From NCBI GenBank assembly GCA_020160955.1, contig JAIUOX010000022.1, positions 1 through 51,132 of the forward strand: a stretch of 51,132 bases of DNA. Reading direction: 5' to 3'. Position 1 is the first letter of the stretch, and every line of letters starts with the position of its first letter. The translations under genes and the position numbers were made by a program. Source of the DNA: Pseudomonadota bacterium. Its GTDB lineage: Bacteria; Pseudomonadota; Alphaproteobacteria; Reyranellales; Reyranellaceae. The notes under the pieces were generated by a model. It worked only from the letters and a program-made list of their open reading frames with translations, had not been told where the DNA came from and did no database searches. Positions 44,515 to 50,684 of this stretch are shown here, one piece after another.

Positions 44515-45093
44515 ATGCGTACAGTCAAGCTGTTGGCCATCGGCCTGCTCGCCACCACCTCGCTCGCCGCGATCGCGCCGGCCCAGGCGCAGGCGCCCGC
44601 GCCGCGCAGCAGCGTCGACATGCCGGTGAGCCCGCCGGTCCAGGAATTCCGCGATCCCAAGACCGGCCAGGTCTGGACGGTGAACAACGTCGGGCTCCAG
44701 AGCGGCCCGCCGACTCCCCAGGACCTCGCCTTCGACCCGCTCGCCCAGGCCGAGCAGGTCCAGGGCGTCGTCACCCAGCGGCCGCGCCTCGGCGCGCTGT
44801 CGTCGGTGCCGATCACGGCCGGCCCGACGGTGCCGATCGTCAACATCGGCGACGCGTCGCTCAGCGCCATCCCGAGCCAGCGCTGGCAGGTCGTTCTCTA
44901 CATCCAGAACAACAGCGCCAACACCGTGGTGCCGCTGCTCAACTGCAAGTTCACCAACAACGGCCGCCTGGTCGAGCAGACCCACGTCCTCGTGCCGGCG
45001 CTGGGTGCAGGCATCCGCGCCGGCCTCGTGATCTACGGCCCGAAGACCGAGTTGTTCGTCAACCGGGCCAATTGCGACGTGAAGTCTCCCTGA
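44515..45093 (+). CDS. Secreted protein of unknown function at the tad locus
   Basis: A 192-residue protein with a clear signal peptide (MRTVKLLAIGLLATTSLAAI, cleavage after AQA near residue 25). The mature part has a Pro-rich stretch (residues 30-100). A beta-rich C-terminal domain follows, with RWQVVLYIQNNSANTVVPLL near 122, and LVPALGAGIRAGLVIYGP near 160; it has two cysteines that could form a disulfide. GGAGG is 6 bases before the ATG. I do not recognise the family. It starts 20 bases after the TadD-like gene and probably shares its transcript, which suggests a role in pilus biogenesis or surface display. Confidence 0.7.
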   Translation: MRTVKLLAIGLLATTSLAAIAPAQAQAPAPRSSVDMPVSPPVQEFRDPKTGQVWTVNNVGLQSGPPTPQDLAFDPLAQAEQVQGVVTQRPRLGALSSVPITAGPTVPIVNIGDASLSAIPSQRWQVVLYIQNNSANTVVPLLNCKFTNNGRLVEQTHVLVPALGAGIRAGLVIYGPKTELFVNRANCDVKSP

Positions 45094-45122
45094 GCCTCAC
45101 GCCTCGATATCAAGCCTGAATC

Positions 45123-45887
45123 CTAGGCCGAGACCGAGTAGCCGCCATCCACGGTGATGGCGGCGCCGGTCACGAAGTCGGACGCCTTCGCCGCCAGGAA
45201 GACGGCGATGCCGGCGAAGTCGTCCGGTACGCCCCAGCGACCCGCCGGCGTGCGCTTGAGCACGTTGTCGTGCAGCCCGTCGATCTGCTCGCGGGCGCGG
45301 CGGGTGAGGGCGGTGTCGATCCAGCCGGGCAGGATCGCGTTGACCTGGATGTTGTCCTTGGCCCACGCCGTCGCCATCGCCTTGGTCATCTGCACGATGC
45401 CGCCCTTGCTGGCGGCGTAGGCGGTCGCGAACGGCGCGCCGAAGATCGACATCATCGAGCCGATGTTGATGATCTTGCCGGCGCCGGTCTTCTTCAGCTC
45501 GGGATAGGCGGCGTGGCTGCACAGGAAGGCGCTGGTGAGGTTGCTGTCGAGCACGGTGTGCCACTCGGCCAGCGTGTAGGCCTCGGGCTGCTTGCGGATG
45601 CTCATGCCGGCGTTGTTGACCAGGATGTCGAGGCGGCCGTGCGCCTTGACCGTGGCGGCGACCATCGCGCGGATCGACTCTTCCTTCAGCACGTCGACGG
45701 CGATCGCCGAGGCGCGCGCGCCGGCCGCCTCGATCTGCTTCACCGCGTCGGCGCTCTTCGCGGCGTCGCGGCCGGCCACCACGATGGTCGCGCCCGCCCG
45801 CGCCATGCCGAGCGCCATGCCGAGGCCGATGCCGCCGTTGCCGCCGGTCACCACGGCCACCCGGCCCGAAAGATCGAAAAGGTCCAT
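45123..45887 (-). CDS. SDR family oxidoreductase
   Basis: A 254-residue classical short-chain dehydrogenase/reductase. It has the cofactor-binding motif TGGNGGIGLGMA near residue 13, NNAG near 88, the catalytic serine in NIGSMMSIF near 142 and YAASKGG near 157 (Tyr and Lys). It resembles 2-deoxy-D-gluconate 3-dehydrogenase and gluconate 5-dehydrogenase-like members. The substrate is unknown. The ATG at 45887 is preceded by GGAGGAAACGCAG. It is convergent with the unknown secreted protein and 134 bases downstream of nepR on the same strand; it could be independent. Confidence 0.88.
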   Translation of the reverse strand: MDLFDLSGRVAVVTGGNGGIGLGMALGMARAGATIVVAGRDAAKSADAVKQIEAAGARASAIAVDVLKEESIRAMVAATVKAHGRLDILVNNAGMSIRKQPEAYTLAEWHTVLDSNLTSAFLCSHAAYPELKKTGAGKIINIGSMMSIFGAPFATAYAASKGGIVQMTKAMATAWAKDNIQVNAILPGWIDTALTRRAREQIDGLHDNVLKRTPAGRWGVPDDFAGIAVFLAAKASDFVTGAAITVDGGYSVSA

Positions 45888-46021
45888 CTGCGTTTCCTCC
45901 GTTGCCGCCTGTATAGCGCACTGGCTGCAACCGGGAACCGGGATCGGACGCTGGGCCGGGCATTCGAGCCGACGGGCGATGACGGCCCCCGCCGTTCGGG
46001 CCGCGTGCCCGCGGTGAGTCG

Positions 46022-46342
46022 TCAGGTCGACGGCTTCTTCGGATCGCCCTCGGCCGGACCGGGCGCGCGCGCCGCGCTGGCGTCCTGGTCGATCAGGTTC
46101 AACAGGTCGGAGGGCAGCGGCTCGCTCGCGATCTCGTCGTACATCGCGTGCAGCTGCTTCTGCAGCCACAGGTCGAACGGCCGGTCGTTGCCGCGCGTCC
46201 TGCCGGACGCCGGGGCATCCCGGACGGCACTCGGCCGTGCGGGGCGCTTTTCGTCAGCGGCCATCGCGTCGTCCACGAGGAATGACGACCATTCCTCCGG
46301 GGCCCGCTTCAGCCATCGGTCTCTCCCCCACGAACTACCCAT
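46022..46342 (-). CDS. nepR: Anti-sigma factor NepR
   Basis: A small protein whose C-terminal half matches NepR: PFDLWLQKQLHAMYDEIASE then PLPSDLLNLIDQ (about residues 55-88). This two-helix core binds EcfG-type sigma factors and is captured by phosphorylated PhyR. The first ~50 residues are charged and have no counterpart in typical 60-residue NepR proteins; an internal ATG at 46264 (80 residues) may be the real start. It follows the ecfG gene with 39 bases between, in the order sigma-NepR, whereas the more usual order is nepR first. Confidence 0.85.
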   Translation of the reverse strand: MGSSWGRDRWLKRAPEEWSSFLVDDAMAADEKRPARPSAVRDAPASGRTRGNDRPFDLWLQKQLHAMYDEIASEPLPSDLLNLIDQDASAARAPGPAEGDPKKPST

Positions 46343-46381
46343 GACGAGTGTACATCCTCTGTCGGTGGCCGGCAGCGGCGA

Positions 46382-46987
46382 TCAGCGAACCGGCCGGAGG
46401 GCTTCGCCCCCGGCGGTGTGGGCGGGACGCGGGGCGGGACGAGGGGCGGGCTCGGCGCGCGCCGGCCGGCTCTCGCCCTCGAGCAGCAGCCGCTCGAGCG
46501 TGTCGCGGGCGCGCGAGATGCGGCTCTTGACCGTGCCGACCGAGACGCCGGTGTGCGAGGCGATGACGTCGTAGGGCAGGCCCTCGAGGACGGCGAGCAG
46601 CAGGGCCTCGCGCTGGGTCGGCGCCAGCCTGGAGAACGCCGAGACGAACTCGCGCATGACGAGGCCGCTGTCCTGGTGGGCGGGCTGCGACAGCGAGTCG
46701 GCGATCGCGGTGTCGACCGGGACGGTCGGGCGCCGGCGGCGCAGGCCCGAGATGAACTCGTTGCGCTGGATGCGGAACAGCCAGGCCGCGAGGTTGGTGC
46801 CCGGCTGGAAGCTGTGGCGGCCGGTCAGGGCCTTGATGACGGTGTCGTGCACGAGGTCGTCGGCGGCGTCGCGGTCGCGGGTGAGGGACAGGGCATAGAT
46901 CCGCAGGCGCGGCAGGATCTCCTTCAGACCCTCGTGAAAGTCGTCGAGGTCCTTGCTCGCGGTGGCGGCGGTCGCGTCGATGGCCAT
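46382..46987 (-). CDS. ecfG: EcfG-type RNA polymerase sigma factor (copy 1)
   Basis: A 201-residue ECF sigma factor. Region 2: LRIYALSLTRDRDAADDLVH near residue 28 and NLAAWLFRIQRNEFISGLRR near 63. Region 4: LAPTQREALLLAVLEGLPYD near 120, then VIASHTGVSVGTVKSRISRA (helix-turn-helix). The C-terminus is an Ala/Pro/Arg-rich tail. By family knowledge EcfG directs transcription of general stress genes from GGAAC-N16/17-CGTT promoters and is held by NepR until PhyR is phosphorylated. A near-consensus promoter (47022-47046) lies upstream. The ATG at 46987 is chosen at the family start, with GGAG a few bases upstream. Confidence 0.93.
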   Translation of the reverse strand: MAIDATAATASKDLDDFHEGLKEILPRLRIYALSLTRDRDAADDLVHDTVIKALTGRHSFQPGTNLAAWLFRIQRNEFISGLRRRRPTVPVDTAIADSLSQPAHQDSGLVMREFVSAFSRLAPTQREALLLAVLEGLPYDVIASHTGVSVGTVKSRISRARDTLERLLLEGESRPARAEPAPRPAPRPAHTAGGEALRPVR

Positions 46988-47021
46988 GAACGGTCTCCAG
47001 GCAGTTCCAGATGACCTGAGC

Positions 47022-47046
47022 AACGCCGCGGCGACGAGAAGGTTAC
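47022..47046 (-). promoter_or_regulatory. EcfG-type promoter upstream of ecfG (one mismatch)
   Basis: On the minus strand GTAAC (47046-47042), a 16-base spacer and CGTT (47025-47022) match GGAAC-N16-CGTT except for the second base. It lies 35 bases upstream of the ecfG start codon and is consistent with autoregulation. Confidence 0.5.
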
Positions 47047-47088
47047 ATCGGCCGCCGATCGCGCCGTGACCCGCCGACATCGTGCGGT

Positions 47089-47556
47089 CTATCCGAGCCG
47101 CCCCGACAGCTGCTTGCGCGCCCGCGAGACCCGCGCCTTGAGCGTGCCGACCGAGCAGCCGCACAGCGCGGCGGCTTCCTCGTAGGAGAACCCGCCGGCG
47201 CCGACCAGCACCAGCGCCTCGCGCGACTGCGGGCTCAGCTCGAACAGCGCCGACGACAGTTCCTTGAGCGCCAGCGCCGCCTCGGGATTGTCGACCGCGG
47301 TGAGCATCGGCGCGGTAGCGCTGTCGATCGAGGGCGGGCGGCGCCGCAGCGTGCGCAGGTGCGAGTAGAAGCGGTTGCGCATGATGGTGAACAGCCAGGC
47401 CTTGAGGTTGGTGCCGGGAGCGAACTGGTCCTGCTTGTCGAGCGCCGACAGGATCGTGTTCTGGACCAGGTCGTCGGCCGATTCGCGTTCCCGGCACAGG
47501 AACCGGGAAAAGGCCCGCAGGTCGGGCAGCAACGCGACGATGTCGTCCCTGATCAA
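47089..47556 (-). CDS. EcfG-type RNA polymerase sigma factor (copy 2)
   Basis: A 155-residue second ECF sigma factor. Region 2 begins IVALLPDLRAFSRFLCRE and contains ERESADDLVQNTILSAL and NLKAWLFTIMRNRFYSHLRT. Region 4 is LSPQSREALVLVGAGGFSYE, with LCGCSVGTLKARVSRARKQL. It is close to the EcfG family in sequence and lacks the C-terminal tail of copy 1. The start is probably TTG at 47556, with GGGAG 6 bases upstream; no ATG or GTG is available at the right place. It is divergent from the CsbD gene, with overlapping candidate EcfG promoters between them. Confidence 0.85.
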   Translation of the reverse strand: MIRDDIVALLPDLRAFSRFLCRERESADDLVQNTILSALDKQDQFAPGTNLKAWLFTIMRNRFYSHLRTLRRRPPSIDSATAPMLTAVDNPEAALALKELSSALFELSPQSREALVLVGAGGFSYEEAAALCGCSVGTLKARVSRARKQLSGRLG

Positions 47557-47580
47557 GTCTTTCTCCCGCAGTACGCGTTC

Positions 47581-47605
47581 GCAACCGCGTTCAACTCGCG
47601 ACGTT
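47581..47605 (+). promoter_or_regulatory. EcfG-type promoter of the CsbD gene (one mismatch)
   Basis: GCAAC (47581-47585), a 16-base spacer and CGTT (47602-47605) differ from GGAAC-N16-CGTT by one base. The start near 47612 leaves about 24 bases to the csbD ATG at 47636. Confidence 0.5.
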
Positions 47606-47618
47606 GATGCGTCGTTCC
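47593..47618 (-). promoter_or_regulatory. EcfG-type promoter of the second sigma factor (near consensus)
   Basis: On the minus strand GGAAC (47618-47614), a 17-base spacer and AGTT (47596-47593) match the -35 element exactly and three of four -10 bases. It overlaps the csbD promoter on the other strand. Transcription would start about 30 bases upstream of the TTG at 47556. Confidence 0.45.
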
Positions 47619-47635
47619 CTGAAGAGGAGTCGCGC

Positions 47636-47833
47636 ATGAACTGGGACCGTGTCGAAGGCAACTGGAAGCAGATGACGGGCAAGGTGAAGGAACAGTGGGG
47701 CAAGCTGACCGACGACGACCTGGCGGTGATCGGCGGCAAGCAGGACCAGCTCGTCGGTCGCCTCCAGGAACGCTATGGCATCGCAAAGGACGAGGCCGAA
47801 CGGCAAGTCACGAAGTGGATCGGTCGCATGTGA
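47636..47833 (+). CDS. CsbD family stress protein
   Basis: A 65-residue CsbD-like protein: MNWDRVEGNWKQMTGKVKEQ, then WGKLTDDDLAVIGGKQDQL and AERQVTKW at the end. The family is often controlled by general stress sigma factors; its biochemical function is unknown. GAGGAG lies 6 bases before the ATG at 47636. It is preceded by a near-consensus EcfG promoter, divergent from the second sigma factor gene. Confidence 0.92.
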   Translation: MNWDRVEGNWKQMTGKVKEQWGKLTDDDLAVIGGKQDQLVGRLQERYGIAKDEAERQVTKWIGRM

Positions 47834-47837
47834 GGCG

Positions 47838-47862
47838 GGAACCATTCTGTGACCTCGGCGTT
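47838..47862 (+). promoter_or_regulatory. Perfect EcfG-type promoter
   Basis: GGAAC (47838-47842), a 16-base spacer and CGTT (47859-47862) match the general stress consensus exactly. It begins 5 bases after the CsbD stop codon, and the predicted start is near 47869, some 18 bases before the ATG of the 27-residue gene at 47887. Confidence 0.7.
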
Positions 47863-47886
47863 TTCAACAAGAACCGGAGGTGTGCG

Positions 47887-47970
47887 ATGGCACGCGGCGC
47901 GCTGCTGTGGCTGCTGGGAGTTCCGATCCCGGTGCTCCTGCTGATGTGGGTCCTCGGCTGGCTTCATTGA
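47887..47970 (+). CDS. 27-residue membrane micropeptide
   Basis: A 27-residue open frame, MARGALLWLLGVPIPVLLLM then WVLGWLH, entirely hydrophobic apart from the Arg at position 3 and the final His. An ideal GGAGG lies 6 bases before the ATG. A perfect EcfG promoter starts 49 bases upstream. It would be a single membrane helix with a central Pro-x-Pro kink. I recall short hypothetical proteins like it but no known function. Being too short for routine gene calling, it may be absent from annotations. Confidence 0.75.
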   Translation: MARGALLWLLGVPIPVLLLMWVLGWLH

Positions 47971-48080
47971 AGAACGGGCCACGGCGAATCCGCATCGGGT
48001 CGATAACGTACCAAGCGGCCGATGCACTTCTGTCCCGGGCGACCGGGCATTGTGATGCCGCGACGAAGGCTTAAGTCAGG

Positions 48081-48116
48081 CGTGCGGCCGAACCCCGCCA
48101 GGGGTCCGGCCGCACG
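48081..48116. other. Strong stem-loop upstream of phyR
   Basis: CGTGCGGCCG (48081-48090) pairs with CGGCCGCACG (48107-48116); after one A-C mismatch ACCCC pairs with GGGGT over a GCCA loop, giving a 15-bp stem. No T-run follows on either side, so it is not a clear intrinsic terminator. It lies 27 bases before the phyR start. Confidence 0.6.
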
Positions 48117-48143
48117 GCATTGGACTGCGAGAGGAGAGAGGCC

Positions 48144-48941
48144 GTGGCAGAGGGCGTAGCGACCCACAGGATTTCCGACGCGATCAGCCAGGCGCTGCCC
48201 TTCCTCCGGCGATACGCGAGGGCCGTGACAGGGTCGCAGAAGCAGGGCGACGAGTGGGTGCGCCTGTGCGCCGAGGTCGTCCTGCAGCAACCCGAGCTGG
48301 TCGCGCAGGCCGAGGACACCAGGCGCGGCGTGTTCGCGCTGTTCCACCGGCTGCAGCAGCCGTTCGGCACCCTCGATCCCGCGGCGTCTGAGAACAGCGT
48401 CAGCGGCCGGCTCAAGGAATCGCTGACCGACATGGCGCCGCTGCAGCGCAAAGTGTTGCTGCTCACCGTGCTCGAGGGCTTCACCGTCGAGGACGCGGCC
48501 CGGATCCTCGGCATCGATACCGAGGTGGCCGAGCGCAACCTCGAGGAGGCGCGGCGCGAGCTGCAGCGCGTCGCCGCGGTGCGCATCCTCGTGATCGAGG
48601 ACGAGGCGGTGATCGCGCTCGACGTCGCCGACATCGTGCGCAACGCCGGGCACCAGGTGGTGGGTATCGCGGCCACCGAGAAGACGGCGGTCGAGCTGGC
48701 GCGGCAGCATGCGCCGCACCTCGTGCTGGCCGACATCCAGCTGCGCGGCAGCGACAGCGGGATCGTCGCCGTGAACGAGATCATGCGGTCCATGAACGTG
48801 CCGGTGATCTTCGTCACCGGCTATCCGGAGCGGTTGCTGACGGGGAAGCGGGTCGAGCCGGCCTTCGTCATCTCCAAGCCGTTCGACCCGGACCTGCTGC
48901 GGGCGGCGATCGCGCAGGCGCTCGACACCGTCGCGATCTAG
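48144..48941 (+). CDS. phyR: General stress response regulator PhyR
   Basis: A 265-residue response regulator with reversed architecture. The N-terminal EcfG-like domain (residues 1-140) includes LPFLRRYARAVTGSQKQGDE near 17 and the region-4-like PLQRKVLLLTVLEGFTVED near 100. The C-terminal receiver domain (residues 149-262) has E152-D153-E154, the phosphoacceptor D197 in VLADIQL and K245 in ISKPFD. On phosphorylation the sigma-like domain captures NepR and frees EcfG. The GTG at 48144 has GAGGAGAGAGG upstream; an upstream TTG at 48120 is less likely. The histidine kinase starts 15 bases after the stop. Confidence 0.95.
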   Translation: MAEGVATHRISDAISQALPFLRRYARAVTGSQKQGDEWVRLCAEVVLQQPELVAQAEDTRRGVFALFHRLQQPFGTLDPAASENSVSGRLKESLTDMAPLQRKVLLLTVLEGFTVEDAARILGIDTEVAERNLEEARRELQRVAAVRILVIEDEAVIALDVADIVRNAGHQVVGIAATEKTAVELARQHAPHLVLADIQLRGSDSGIVAVNEIMRSMNVPVIFVTGYPERLLTGKRVEPAFVISKPFDPDLLRAAIAQALDTVAI

Positions 48942-48956
48942 TCGCCGCGCGCCGCG

Positions 48957-50684
48957 ATGCTGCCGCGCTGGACGCTTCGGACGAGGCTGGCGGTGGCCGT
49001 GACGGCGGCGGTCGCGCCAGTCCTGCTGCTCGCGGCCTGGGCCGGCGTCGAGGGACGCGCCGACGCGGCGAGCGCCCGGGAAGCCGCCGCGCGGGGCGCC
49101 GCCGACCGCGTGCTGGCGCGGGGCCGCGAGGTGCTCGAGGCGTCGCACCGCATGCTGTTGGCCCTGTGCGCGGACTCGTCGGTCCGCGCCAGCGCGGGCC
49201 CCGAGGCCGCGGCCGCCGATTTCGGGCACTGCGAGGCCTACCTCGGCAGCGTCCTCAAGGATTTCCCGGACCAGTACTCGGCCGCCGTGGTGACCGGCAT
49301 CGACGGCGTCGTGCGGTGCGCCAACGTGCCCACCGCGGTGGGAATCAGCCTGGCCGACCGCGACGTCTTCCAGCGCGTGCGCGACGCGAGGCGCTTCGCG
49401 ATCGGCGAGCAGATGGCCAGCCGCGTGACGCCGCATGCCATCGTGCCGGTCGGCCTGCCGGTCCTGCAGGGCGACCAGTTCCGCGGCATCTGCGCGCTGG
49501 GCATCTCGATGCGCGGCTTCGCCGACGGCGTCGCCCCGGCGAACCGTTCGCCGGGGGCCGCGCGCGTATCGGTGGTCGATCGCCTGGGAAATCCGGTCGA
49601 GGGCGAGCCCGAGGTGACGCGCGCCCTGCCGGTCTCGGCGCGCGTCGCGACGGCGATTCGCGACGGCACGCTGTCGTTCCGCGACGTCGGCCAGGATGGC
49701 CAGGCCTACCTGTACCGCCTGGTGCCGCTGGCCGGCGCAGCGCTGCATGCCGTCACCGCGACCGCCCAGCCGGTCGGTGTCGCCGCGCTCGGCCCCGAGT
49801 GGCTACCGCTCGGGCTGGTCGTACTCGCCTGGCTGGCGTCGCTGGTCGCCCTCTGGTTCGGCGCCGACCGGTGGTGCGTGCAGCCGCTACGCTCGATCCG
49901 CGACTTCGCCGACCGGGTGGCGCGCGGCGAGGACATCGAGCTGGTGGCACGCCGTCCGTGGGGCCCCGAGCTCGCCTCGGTGGGCGACGGGGTGCGGGCG
50001 ATGGCGGCGGCGATCGCCAGCCGCGAGGCCGAGCTGAAGGCCGGTCTCGAGCAGCGCGACCACATGCTGCGCGAGATCCATCATCGCGTGAAGAACAACC
50101 TCCAGATGATCTCGAGCCTGCTCAACCTGCAGGCCGGCGAGATCCGGTCGCCGCGCATCCGGCGCTTCTTCGGCGATGCCCAGAACCGGGTCCTCACCCT
50201 GTCGATCCTCCATCGCCATCTCTACGAAAGGTCGAGCTGGGCGCTGGTCGACTTCCAGCAGTTCATCAGCGACCTCGTGCGCCAGATTTCCGTCGGGCGT
50301 CGCGGTCCGGATCGGCCGTCGCCGCGCTTCCACATCCGCGCGCCGATCATGGCGGTCGGTCCCGACACCGCGATCCCGATCGGCCTGATCGTGACGGAAG
50401 CGGTGGGCAGCGCCCTCAACCGGGCGCGCGACGGCAGCACCACGCCGGAGATCCGCATCGAGGCCGCCGACCGTGACGGCACGGTGGAGCTGGTGATCGA
50501 GGACAACGGCCCCGGCCTCGATCGCTCGCTGGGCCCGGGGACACGCGGCGGCTTCGGCCTGACCCTGATCCGCGGCCTCGCCATGCAGCTGGGCGGCGAG
50601 GCGAAGGTCCTGGCGCGCGAGCCGGCGGGCATGTGGGTGGTCGTGACCTTCCCGATGCCGCGGGACCCCGATCCCCATGACTAG
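48957..50684 (+). CDS. HisKA_2/HWE sensor histidine kinase next to phyR
   Basis: A 575-residue transmembrane kinase. It has a membrane helix near residues 11-30, a periplasmic Cache-like sensor domain (about 35-280), a second helix near 282-303 and a HAMP segment (310-365). The HisKA_2 domain has H375-H376-R-V-K-N-N-L near 375-382. The ATP-binding domain has the G1 box IEDNGPGLD and G2 GGFGLTLIRG. The N-box reads E481-A-V-G-S485, where the usual Asn of E-x3-N is replaced by Ser. Kinases next to phyR usually control its phosphorylation. The next gene overlaps by 8 bases. Confidence 0.88.
   Translation: MLPRWTLRTRLAVAVTAAVAPVLLLAAWAGVEGRADAASAREAAARGAADRVLARGREVLEASHRMLLALCADSSVRASAGPEAAAADFGHCEAYLGSVLKDFPDQYSAAVVTGIDGVVRCANVPTAVGISLADRDVFQRVRDARRFAIGEQMASRVTPHAIVPVGLPVLQGDQFRGICALGISMRGFADGVAPANRSPGAARVSVVDRLGNPVEGEPEVTRALPVSARVATAIRDGTLSFRDVGQDGQAYLYRLVPLAGAALHAVTATAQPVGVAALGPEWLPLGLVVLAWLASLVALWFGADRWCVQPLRSIRDFADRVARGEDIELVARRPWGPELASVGDGVRAMAAAIASREAELKAGLEQRDHMLREIHHRVKNNLQMISSLLNLQAGEIRSPRIRRFFGDAQNRVLTLSILHRHLYERSSWALVDFQQFISDLVRQISVGRRGPDRPSPRFHIRAPIMAVGPDTAIPIGLIVTEAVGSALNRARDGSTTPEIRIEAADRDGTVELVIEDNGPGLDRSLGPGTRGGFGLTLIRGLAMQLGGEAKVLAREPAGMWVVVTFPMPRDPDPHD

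Noticed and set aside
47003..47025. GGAAC and CGTT within the ecfG leader as a further stress promoter
   Set aside because: The spacing is only 11 bases, far short of the 16-17 needed.
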